The notes under the pieces: generated by a model
Told to the model about the DNA's origin: nothing
Databases searched by the model: none
Seen by the model: the letters and a program-made list of their open reading frames with translations, nothing else
Shown here: positions 1 to 7,077 of the stretch, in pieces
Layout: each line of letters opens with the position of its first letter
Numbering within the stretch: the first letter of the stretch is position 1
Assembly: GCA_025352915.1 (NCBI GenBank)
Contig: JANXSA010000646.1
Coordinates: 1 to 17,054 of the forward strand
Direction of reading: 5' to 3'
Length of the DNA stretch: 17,054 bases
Origin: Rhodospirillales bacterium
GTDB taxonomy: Bacteria; Pseudomonadota; Alphaproteobacteria; Acetobacterales; Acetobacteraceae
Position numbers and translations under genes: made by a program

Positions 1-1345
1 GCATGTTGCGGCGGGTGCGGCGCAGGGCGGCGGGGCCCATGGTGGTGACTTCTTCGTTACCGAAACGGATGCTGCCGGCGGTGGCGCGGATGAGGCCCAT
101 GATGGCGCGGCCGGTGGTGGTTTTGCCGCAGCCGCTTTCGCCGACAAGGCCGAGGGTTTCGCCGGGGCGGAGGGTGAGGCTGACGCCGTCGACGGCGCGG
201 ATGGTGCCGGTTTGGCGGCGGAGCAGGCCGGTGCGGATGGGGAAGTGGATTTTTAGGTTTTCGACGGTCAGGAGGGGGGTGTCGGGGCGGTGTGGCGTGG
301 CCGCAGCGGGGGCGACTTTCGGGGCGGCTTGGACGAGGAGGGCCTGGACTTCGTCGGGGAAGTGGCAGGCGGTGGCTCGGCCCGATTTGGCTTCGTTTGG
401 GGCCAGTTCGAGGAGCGGAGGGTCTTCGGCGGTGCAGAGGGGGCGGGCGATCGGGCAGCGGGGGTGGAAGGCGCAGCCGGGGGGCAGGCGGGCGGGGGCG
501 GGGGGCTGGCCGGGGATGGGGACCAGGCGGTCGGCGACGATGTCCAGGCGCGGGAGGGAGTGGAGCAGGCCGACGGTGTAGGGGTGGCGGGGGCTTTGGA
601 AGATGTCGGCGACGTCTCCGGTTTCGACGATGCGGCCGCCGTACATCACCGCGACGCGGTCGGCGAATTCGGCGATCACGCCGAGGTCGTGGGTGATGAG
701 GATGACGGCGGCGCCGGTTTCGGCCTGGCGTTTGGCGAGGACGGCGAGGATTTGGGCCTGGACGGTGACGTCGAGGGCGGTGGTGGGCTCGTCGGCGATG
801 ATGAGGTGTTTGGCGCCGGCCATGGCCATGGCGATGACGGCGCGCTGGCGCATGCCGCCGGAGAACTGGTGCGGGTATTGGGCGATGCGGGTTTCGGGGT
901 CGGGGATGTCGACTTCGCGCAGGAGGGCGGCGGCGCGGGGGGCGGCTTCGGCGGCTGGGGCGAGGCCGTGGGCGATTTGGCCTTCGATGACCTGGCGGCC
1001 GATGGTCAGGACGGGGTTCAGGGTTGTGGTGGGGTCTTGGAAGATCAGGCCGACGTCCAGGCCGCGCAGGGTGCGCAGGGTTTCCGGGTTGGCGGTGGTG
1101 ATTTCGGTGTCGCCCATGCGGATGCTGCCGGCGACGCGGGCGGTGGGGGGGAGGAGGCCGGTGATGGCCAGGGCGGTGACGCTTTTGCCGGAGCCGGACT
1201 CGCCGACGATGCCGAGGACTTCGCCGGCGTGGACGTCGAAGTCGATGGCGCGGACCGCCGGCACGTCGCGGCCGCTGCCGGTGAAGGTCACCGACAGGGC
1301 GCGGACGGACAGGACCGGCGGGTTGGGGCGGCCGCCGTCAGGCAT
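1..1345 (-). CDS. Oligo/dipeptide ABC importer, fused double ATP-binding protein (partial, 3' end beyond window)
   Basis: Energises import of peptides or similar solutes at the cytoplasmic face of the inner membrane. Reading leftward from the ATG at 1345, 448 codons are open to base 1. The first ATPase domain has Walker A GESGSGKS (residues 48-55), Q-loop Gln103, signature FSGGM (161-165), Walker B IIADEP (182-187) and H-loop His219. An oligo_HPY-type tail follows with Cys291, Cys297, Cys304 and Cys327, a cysteine set that binds an iron-sulfur cluster in some resolved Opp/Dpp ATPases. A second ATPase domain begins near residue 358 with Walker A GESGCGKTT (402-410). This is the DppD-DppF fusion layout seen in GsiA-type proteins of about 550-620 residues, so 100 or more residues lie outside the window. 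The start is 6 bp after the stop of the solute-binding gene with no clear ribosome site, suggesting translational coupling. The transported compound is not evident from the sequence. Confidence 0.95.
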   Translation of the reverse strand, partial: MPDGGRPNPPVLSVRALSVTFTGSGRDVPAVRAIDFDVHAGEVLGIVGESGSGKSVTALAITGLLPPTARVAGSIRMGDTEITTANPETLRTLRGLDVGLIFQDPTTTLNPVLTIGRQVIEGQIAHGLAPAAEAAPRAAALLREVDIPDPETRIAQYPHQFSGGMRQRAVIAMAMAGAKHLIIADEPTTALDVTVQAQILAVLAKRQAETGAAVILITHDLGVIAEFADRVAVMYGGRIVETGDVADIFQSPRHPYTVGLLHSLPRLDIVADRLVPIPGQPPAPARLPPGCAFHPRCPIARPLCTAEDPPLLELAPNEAKSGRATACHFPDEVQALLVQAAPKVAPAAATPHRPDTPLLTVENLKIHFPIRTGLLRRQTGTIRAVDGVSLTLRPGETLGLVGESGCGKTTTGRAIMGLIRATAGSIRFGNEEVTTMGPAALRRTRRNM

Positions 1346-1351
1346 CGTGCG

Positions 1352-2890
1352 TCAGCTGGTGAAGCCGAGCGTGCGCAGGACCAGGAGGCTGTCGAGGTCC
1401 CTGGTGAAGCCGCCAACGTTCTTGGCGGCGACGGCGAGGAAGACGTCGAAGGTGTTGGTGGCGACGCCGAAGCTGGCGTCGACCATGGCCTTGTTCAGCG
1501 CGGCGTAGGCGGCTGTGACATCGGCGGTGCCGAAGGCGGTGTTGACGCGCTCGATGGCGGCGACATAGGCGGTGTGCGGGTTTGGGTTGCCGAGGACGGG
1601 GTTGTTGGCGATGCGGTAGATCGAGTTGGTGGTGATGCGGGTGGGGAATTTCTGCACGTTGCCGACGCCGCCGAAGACCGCAGCGAACTTTCCGCCGAGG
1701 AGGGCGTCGACGAATTCCGAGCCCTGCTTGAGGTCGAGCTGGATGTCGATGCCGGCTTTCTTGAGCGTGCTTTGGACGACCTGGCTGATCGCCGAGCCGT
1801 CCTGGTCGGCGCCGTTGACCAGGAGTTTCCAGTCGTTCATTTCGGCGGTGGAGAGGCCGGATTGCTTGAGCAGGGCTTGGCCTTTGGCTAGATCGAAGGC
1901 GTAGGTCTTGTCGTAGCCTTGGTCCGCGGCCGGATTGGCGGGGGCCCAGGGGAGGGCGGTGACTTCGCCGAGGCCGGCATAGCCGACGCGCAGGATGGCG
2001 GCGCGGTCGACCAGGTAGTTGAAGGCCTGGCGGAATTTTTCGTTCTTGAACGGGCCGTTGGTGGTGTTGATGCGCAGCACCTGGACGAGTTGGCCCTGGC
2101 CCTGCCAGAGCTGGAAGCCGGCGGTGCGCAGGCGGACGGCGGCACGGGCGCCGCCGCCGAAGATCATGTCGGCGGCTTTGGATTCGAGTGCTGCGGCGGC
2201 ACTTTCGTTGTCGCTGAAGATGGTGAAGACGACTTCGGACAGGACGGGCTGGTTGGCGCGCCAGTATTTCGGATTGGCGACCAGGCGCAGGCGTTGGCCG
2301 AGGACGCGCTCGGCGACGGTGAAGGGGCCGGTGCCGTTGACTTTGGTCTCGGCGGTCTCGGTGGTGTCTCGGGCGATGACGAACATGAATTGGAGGAGGT
2401 CGGTGACCTGGCGGTCGGGGACTTTCGCCTTGAAGTTCAGGCGGACGGTCTTGTCGTCGACGACGGTCCAGTCGCGGACCACGCTCATGGTGGGGAAGAC
2501 GTTCTTGCCGGTTTTGGGGTCGTTGGCCTTTTTGAGCGAGGCGTCGAGGTCGGCACTGGTCAGCGCGGCGCCGCTGTGGAAGGTCACGCCCGCGCGCAGG
2601 ACGATGGTGCAAGACATGTTATCGGGCGCGATGGCGAAGCTCTGGGCCAGGGCGGGGACGGGTTTGCCGGCCGCGTCGTATTCGATCAGCGTGTCGTAAA
2701 GATTGCGCATGATCGAGGCGTTCTGTGACGAGAACTGGTGCGGGTCGAAATTGACGATGTCGGCCAGGAGGGCCACGCGCAGGGGACGGCCGCCCTTGGG
2801 AGCCGATTGGGCCGCTGCGTCGTGTGCGATGGCCAGTCCGGCGCCGGCAACGGATGCCAACAGGGTTCGACGATTCATGACATGGGTCAT
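1352..2890 (-). CDS. ABC transporter substrate-binding protein, family 5 (SBP_bac_5)
   Basis: Predicted 512-residue periplasmic receptor that captures a peptide-like solute for the importer encoded immediately downstream. The N-terminus has a signal peptide (RR near residues 7-8, hydrophobic stretch, likely cleavage after DAAA near residue 27). The family-5 signature region lies near residues 80-120, including RAGVTFHSG. The length is usual for DppA/OppA relatives. The start at 2890 is supported by AAGGAG at 2898-2903, 7 bases before the ATG; a second ATG at 2878 is possible but worse placed. It is clearly different in sequence from the two other binding proteins in the window. Its gene is divergent from hyuBA across a 191-bp spacer. 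Unusually, the ATPase gene follows directly, with no permease gene between; permeases may lie further left. Confidence 0.93.
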   Translation of the reverse strand: MTHVMNRRTLLASVAGAGLAIAHDAAAQSAPKGGRPLRVALLADIVNFDPHQFSSQNASIMRNLYDTLIEYDAAGKPVPALAQSFAIAPDNMSCTIVLRAGVTFHSGAALTSADLDASLKKANDPKTGKNVFPTMSVVRDWTVVDDKTVRLNFKAKVPDRQVTDLLQFMFVIARDTTETAETKVNGTGPFTVAERVLGQRLRLVANPKYWRANQPVLSEVVFTIFSDNESAAAALESKAADMIFGGGARAAVRLRTAGFQLWQGQGQLVQVLRINTTNGPFKNEKFRQAFNYLVDRAAILRVGYAGLGEVTALPWAPANPAADQGYDKTYAFDLAKGQALLKQSGLSTAEMNDWKLLVNGADQDGSAISQVVQSTLKKAGIDIQLDLKQGSEFVDALLGGKFAAVFGGVGNVQKFPTRITTNSIYRIANNPVLGNPNPHTAYVAAIERVNTAFGTADVTAAYAALNKAMVDASFGVATNTFDVFLAVAAKNVGGFTRDLDSLLVLRTLGFTS

Positions 2891-2897
2891 GCGCTGT

Positions 2898-2903
2898 CTC
2901 CTT
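2898..2903 (-). promoter_or_regulatory. Ribosome binding site deciding the start at 2890
   Basis: AAGGAG on the minus strand, 7 bases before the ATG at 2890. It favours this codon over the in-frame ATG four codons later. Confidence 0.75.
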
Positions 2904-2927
2904 GCTTGATTGGTGGCGCGGTTCGGT

Positions 2928-2977
2928 GGCGCGTGCGCCGATTATAATAGCTTTTCATCGGGCATCCCGGCTGTCAA
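2928..2977. promoter_or_regulatory. Divergent control region between the binding-protein gene and hyuBA
   Basis: The 191-bp spacer holds an ATTATAAT block at 2941-2948, which reads as TATAAT on both strands and stands out in GC-rich DNA. Next to it is the perfect inverted repeat GGCGC-GT-GCGCC at 2928-2939. On the minus strand there is TTGACA (2972-2977), but it is 25 bases from the TATAAT, too far for a standard sigma-70 promoter. The block is a plausible -10 or operator area; the exact promoter cannot be fixed by reading. Confidence 0.35.
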
Positions 2978-3040
2978 ACCGAATTGGCGGTTTCGGGCGC
3001 GACGGCGATGCGTTTTGCTGGACGTTGACAGGGGGCGGTT

Positions 3041-3058
3041 GGCGAGGGGAGGCTCGCC
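3041..3058 (+). promoter_or_regulatory. 5' leader hairpin ahead of hyuB
   Basis: GGCGAG (3041-3046) and CTCGCC (3053-3058) form a perfect 6-bp stem around the loop GGGAGG. It lies 10-16 bases ahead of the hyuB ribosome site (GAGAGGAG, 3068-3075). Because the loop itself looks like a ribosome site, it could influence initiation; this is inference. Confidence 0.3.
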
Positions 3059-3081
3059 GGGTAACCCGAGAGGAGCCAGGG

Positions 3082-4734
3082 ATGGCCGCGATCGATCCGA
3101 TCACCGTGTCCGTCATCCAGCATCGCCTGCGCGCGATCGTGGAGGAGATGGGCGAGGCGATGCTGCGGACGGCGTATTCGCAGATCCTGAATTCATCGCG
3201 GGATTTCTCGACGGCGCTGTGCGATCCGCAGGGGCGGCTGATCGCGCAGGCCGAGCATGTGCCGATCCATGTGGGGGCGCTGCCGTTCGCGGCGCGGGCG
3301 GTGACCGAGTATTTCGGCGACACGATCCGGCCGGGGGATGTGTTCCTGTTGAACGATCCGTATCGCGGGGGGAATCATATTCCCGACCTGACGGCGTTTG
3401 TGCCGGTGTTCGATGGGGATCGGTTTGTGTTCTGGTCGATCAACCGGTCGCACCAGTCGGATATCGGGGGGGCGACGCACGGGGCGTATAATGCGGGGGC
3501 GACGGAGATTTTCCAGGAGGGGATTCGGATTCCGCCGCTGCGGCTGTACGACCAGGGAGTGCGGCGCGAGGATGTTTTCGAAATGATCGTGTTGAACGTG
3601 CGCCATCCGCGGGATTTTCGCGGCGACCTCGCGGCAATGATCGGTTCGGCGCGGGTGGGGGAGCGGCGGCTGGCGCAGTTGCTGGCGGAGTTCGGGTCGG
3701 CTGTGACACATGCAGGGGTGGAGGCGGTGCTGGACGGGGCGGAGCGCCAGGTGCGGGCGATTATCGCGGGCTGGGCGGACGGGGTTTATGAGGGCGAGGC
3801 GTTTCTTGATGATGACGGGCACAAGTTTAGCGATATTCGTATCCATGCCCGGGTGACCAAGAGCGGCAGCGACCTGGAAGTCGATCTGAGCGAGAGCCAT
3901 GAACAGGTGGTGGGGTTCATCAATTCCTCGCTGGCCAACACGCATTCGGCTGTGGTGGTGGCGCTGTCCTATCTGATCGACCCTGATATCCCGAAGAACG
4001 ATGGCGCGTTCCGGCCGCTGAAGGTGGTGCTGAAGCATGGCACGATCGTGTGGCCGCGTGACGGCGCGCCGGTGACGCTGTGCACCAACCATTGCGGACA
4101 AGAAATAATTGAGGCGATCATCAAGGCCTTGGCGCCGGCCTGTCCGGAGCGGGCGATGGCGGGGTGGGGGCGGCGGTTCCGGATTGCCATCCAGGGGGTC
4201 GATCCGCGCACCGAGCGGGGGTTCATCTGGCATCTGTTCCAGTCGCGGCCTGGGGGCGGTGCGAGTTCGGCGGGGGATGGCTGGGCCGGGGGCGGCGAGT
4301 GGCAGGCCGCTGGCGGGATCAAGTTCGGCAGTATCGAGGGGCATGAGGTGCGGTTTCCGTTGTTCTTCAAGCGGCATGAATTCCGGCCGGATAGTGGGGG
4401 GGACGGGCAGTTTCGCGGCGGCTGTGGCGGCGAGCTGGAGATGGCGATCGAGACGGCCGTCGCGGCGGTGGGCAATACCGCCGGGGACGGGATCAAGTAT
4501 GGCGCCTGTGGGATGGTGGGCGGTGCGGATGGCAAGCCGCATCGCTATTGGCTGGAGTCCGACGGGCGGGCCGACCGGGCGCTGAAGACCAAGGAGGTGG
4601 GCGTGGTGATCCGGCCTGGCGATGTGCTGCACGCGCATTCCGGCGGTGGCGGCGGCTGGGGGCCGCCCGTGCGGCGCAGCGCCGAGGCGCGGGCAGCCGA
4701 ACTGCGTGCCGGTTTCATAACGGGAGCGAAGTGA
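3082..4734 (+). CDS. hyuB: Hydantoinase B / 5-oxoprolinase family protein
   Basis: The 550-residue protein belongs to the family of N-methylhydantoinase B, 5-oxoprolinase C-terminal half and the matching subunits of acetone and acetophenone carboxylases. With HyuA it would use ATP to open a cyclic amide or activate a ketone or amide in the cytoplasm. Visible marks are NDPYRGGNHIPD (91-102), the RSHQSDIGG motif around His124 and Asp127, and the Gly-rich HSGGGGGWG tail. The ATG at 3082 is chosen because GAGAGGAG lies 6 bases ahead and the protein then starts with the family's usual DPITVSVIQHRL. The open frame extends upstream to 2902, but that part is non-homologous leader. It overlaps hyuA by one base (TGATG), typical of a two-subunit operon. 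The true substrate (hydantoin, oxoproline, ketone) cannot be told from sequence alone. Confidence 0.94.
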   Translation: MAAIDPITVSVIQHRLRAIVEEMGEAMLRTAYSQILNSSRDFSTALCDPQGRLIAQAEHVPIHVGALPFAARAVTEYFGDTIRPGDVFLLNDPYRGGNHIPDLTAFVPVFDGDRFVFWSINRSHQSDIGGATHGAYNAGATEIFQEGIRIPPLRLYDQGVRREDVFEMIVLNVRHPRDFRGDLAAMIGSARVGERRLAQLLAEFGSAVTHAGVEAVLDGAERQVRAIIAGWADGVYEGEAFLDDDGHKFSDIRIHARVTKSGSDLEVDLSESHEQVVGFINSSLANTHSAVVVALSYLIDPDIPKNDGAFRPLKVVLKHGTIVWPRDGAPVTLCTNHCGQEIIEAIIKALAPACPERAMAGWGRRFRIAIQGVDPRTERGFIWHLFQSRPGGGASSAGDGWAGGGEWQAAGGIKFGSIEGHEVRFPLFFKRHEFRPDSGGDGQFRGGCGGELEMAIETAVAAVGNTAGDGIKYGACGMVGGADGKPHRYWLESDGRADRALKTKEVGVVIRPGDVLHAHSGGGGGWGPPVRRSAEARAAELRAGFITGAK

Positions 4735-6776
4735 TGTTCGCGATCGGCATCGATGTCGGCGGCACCTTCACCGACCTGGTGGCGGTGGACGCGGCGGGGC
4801 GCGTGACGCTGGCCAAATCAGCGTCGACCCCTGGCGACCAGTCGGTCGGGGTGATGGAGGGGCTGGAGCGACTGGCGGAGACGCTGGGCACCACGCGTGC
4901 CGCCATGCTGGCCAATACGCTGCGTGTCGTACATGGCACCACGGTGGCGACCAACGCGCTGTTGGAACACAAGGGAGCGAAGGTTGGCCTGCTGACCACC
5001 GAGGGGCATCGCGACATCATCGAGATGCGCGAGGGGCTGAAGGACGACCGCTACAATCTGCGCATGGCGCCGCCGGTGCAGCTGGTGCCGCGGCACCTGC
5101 GGCTGGGCGTGCGCGAGCGCATCCGGCCGGATGGGCGGATCGAGATTCCGCTAGACCAGGTCTCGCTGAATGCCGCGATCGCCACGCTGGTGGCCGAGGG
5201 GGTGGAGGCCGTTGCGATCTGCACCCTGCATGCCTGGCGCGACGGGCGGCATGAGCGGGCGATGGCGGATGCCGTGCGGGCGGCGATGCCGGGGGCGTAT
5301 GTGTGCCTGTCGTCCGAGGTGTTGCCGCAGATCAAGGAATACGACCGGGTCTGTACCACGGTGGTGAACGCCTATGTCGGCCCGGCGTTGCAACGGTATC
5401 TGACACGGCTGGAAACGCGGTTGCGCGAGGGGGGGTATGGCGGGCCGGTGCTGATCATCCAGTCGCATGGCGGGGTGGCGACGATTGCCGATGCGGTGGC
5501 GCTGTCGGCCGGCGCGGTGCTGTCCGGGCCGGCGGGCGGGGTGGCCGGGTCGTGCCATGCGGCGACGCTGATGGGGCATGGGGATCTCATTCCGTTCGAC
5601 ATGGGCGGGACCTCGACGGATATTTCGCTGGTGGTCGGCGGCACGGCGGCGATTGCCTCGGACCGGCGGCTGGCCGGGCAGCGTGTGGCGTTACAGAGCC
5701 TGGACATTGCTTCGATTGGCGCCGGTGGTGGCTCGGTTGCCCGGGTTGATGCCGGGGGAGTGCTGCATGTCGGGCCGGAGAGCGCGGGCGCGCAGCCTGG
5801 GCCGGCGTGTTATGGGCGCGGCGGCATCGAGGCGACGGTGACGGATGCCAATCTGGTACTGGGCTTTCTCGATGCCGAGAATTTTCTGGGCGGGCGGGCG
5901 AAGCTGGATGTGGCGGCGGCCGAGGCGGCGGTGGACCGGGTGGCGGAGCGGCTCGGGGTGGACCGGATGGCCGCGGCCGAGGGCATTCATCGCATCATCA
6001 ACACCCGCATGGCCGAGGGTATCCGCCTGGTCTCGGTGCGGCGCGGCGTCGATCCGCGGCGCTTCGCCATCCTGTCGTTTGGCGGTGCCGCCGCACTGCA
6101 TGTGACCGACGTGGCGCGGCAACTCGATCTCAAGCGGGTGATCGTGCCGCGGCTGGCCGCGGTGCTGTCGGCCTGGGGCATGTTGGCGTCCGATTTGCGC
6201 TACGAGGTCGCGCGCACCCATATCGGCGATGCCAGCCGGCTGGATGCGGCCGACCTGCGGGCAGTGTGGGCGGAGATGGAGGCGGATGGGCGAGCGCGAC
6301 TGGCTGCGGCCAGTTTCGACGGCCCGGTCCGCGTGCACCGCTCGGCCGACATGCGCTATGGCGAGCAGATCTTCGAGGTCTCGGTGCCGCTGGACGGCAT
6401 CGATTTCGCCAGTGCTGACCTGACAAGATCACTGGCCGATGCGTTCCATGCCCGGCACGAGGAACTCTACACCTATGCCATGCCTGATCAGGAGGCAGTG
6501 CTGGTCAATGCCCGCGTGGCCGTGGTCGGCGGGTTGCCGGCCCTGCCGCAGGAGCCCCGTCTGTCGCACGGCGCCCCGGCTGCGCCACGCGGGTTGCGGC
6601 GTATTCACCTGGGCGGTTGGCGTGAGGTGCCGGTCTATGACCTTGAAGCCCTCGCACCGGGTCAGGTGATCAATGGGCCTGCGGTTGTCGAATCAGCGAC
6701 TACCACGGTGTTGATGCGAAACGGCGACATCGCGACGGTGACGCCGTTTGGGTGGCTGGATATCGCGGTTGGATAG
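4734..6776 (+). CDS. hyuA: Hydantoinase A / 5-oxoprolinase family protein (ATP-binding subunit)
   Basis: The 680-residue partner of HyuB has the actin/hexokinase-like ATP-binding fold of the hydantoinase A and oxoprolinase family. The first phosphate loop GIDVGGTFTDLV is at residues 5-16. HGTTVATNALLEHKGA follows at 67-82, the second loop DMGGTSTD at 289-296, and a glycine-rich SIGAGGGS at 327-334. The length matches stand-alone HyuA subunits (about 680-700). The ATG at 4734 shares its A with the hyuB stop codon, and GGGAG (4722-4726) is spaced 7 bases ahead. All hallmark motifs appear intact, so the enzyme is probably active. The operon ends here: a hairpin-rich repeat lies just behind the stop. 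No racemase or carbamoylase gene, which would point to classical hydantoin use, is seen nearby. Confidence 0.95.
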   Translation: MFAIGIDVGGTFTDLVAVDAAGRVTLAKSASTPGDQSVGVMEGLERLAETLGTTRAAMLANTLRVVHGTTVATNALLEHKGAKVGLLTTEGHRDIIEMREGLKDDRYNLRMAPPVQLVPRHLRLGVRERIRPDGRIEIPLDQVSLNAAIATLVAEGVEAVAICTLHAWRDGRHERAMADAVRAAMPGAYVCLSSEVLPQIKEYDRVCTTVVNAYVGPALQRYLTRLETRLREGGYGGPVLIIQSHGGVATIADAVALSAGAVLSGPAGGVAGSCHAATLMGHGDLIPFDMGGTSTDISLVVGGTAAIASDRRLAGQRVALQSLDIASIGAGGGSVARVDAGGVLHVGPESAGAQPGPACYGRGGIEATVTDANLVLGFLDAENFLGGRAKLDVAAAEAAVDRVAERLGVDRMAAAEGIHRIINTRMAEGIRLVSVRRGVDPRRFAILSFGGAAALHVTDVARQLDLKRVIVPRLAAVLSAWGMLASDLRYEVARTHIGDASRLDAADLRAVWAEMEADGRARLAAASFDGPVRVHRSADMRYGEQIFEVSVPLDGIDFASADLTRSLADAFHARHEELYTYAMPDQEAVLVNARVAVVGGLPALPQEPRLSHGAPAAPRGLRRIHLGGWREVPVYDLEALAPGQVINGPAVVESATTTVLMRNGDIATVTPFGWLDIAVG

Positions 6777-7077
6777 AAGGTCGAGGACAGAAGTGTTGTT
6801 CTTTTTGTGAACAAAAAAAACCAAAAAAACTTTATTTATTTGCCTGCATAACGGTTGTGGCTCTCGGCTCGACATTTCTGGGCGGATGGCGAAGCCGCGC
6901 CGCGCAGAACCCGCCAACGGCATCACCTTTAGAAATAAATTCACTTTCATATCATTAAGGCCCAGGGGCTTGGCCCGTCGCGCGAAGGCGGGCTCGGGGC
7001 CTGGCCGGTCTGGGCAGAGCCCAGCCCTGCTTCACTTTTCGCTTGTGCGGGTGCCCCCTGGGCTTTGCCTTGCCTTT
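6777..7077. other. Convergent intergenic region, 301 bp, with repeat remnants
   Basis: This is the space between the convergent hyuA and the middle binding-protein gene. It holds the half copy of the AT-rich repeat (6786-6850). An AT-rich patch follows at about 6925-6960. A GC-rich palindromic part comes next, including CTGGGC-AGA-GCCCAG at 7010-7024, which resembles the family-2 repeat. Frames crossing it have no recognisable protein features. Confidence 0.6.
6786..6850 (+). repeat. Half copy of AT-rich palindromic repeat (family 1), likely hyuBA terminator
   Basis: It begins about 10 bp behind the hyuA stop. Arms at 6798-6808 and 6811-6821 pair over 11 positions with one mismatch around a GA loop. 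CCAAAAAAACTTTATTTATTT follows, matching one arm of the full copies at 10603-10743 and 12372-12517 read from their gene-proximal side. No convincing second arm is found. The hairpin with its flanking A/T tracts could end transcription of hyuBA. Confidence 0.65.

Noticed and set aside
290..1891. Long plus-strand frame of 533 codons rich in Gly, Asp and Ala
   Set aside because: It is the antisense shadow of the ABC ATPase and receptor genes, whose motifs are intact on the minus strand. Its low-complexity composition comes from reading C-ending codons backwards.
2941..2977. Standard sigma-70 promoter from TTGACA and TATAAT on the minus strand
   Set aside because: The spacing is 25 bases, well outside 16-18, so it is reported only as a possible control region.
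2902..3081. Upstream extension of hyuB to 2902
   Set aside because: The added residues do not look like HyuB. The ATG at 3082 has a strong ribosome site and the usual family N-terminus.
3193..4638. Minus-strand frame of 481 codons within hyuB
   Set aside because: Rich in Arg, Pro and His with no motif; it lies antisense to a complete HyuB with family signatures.
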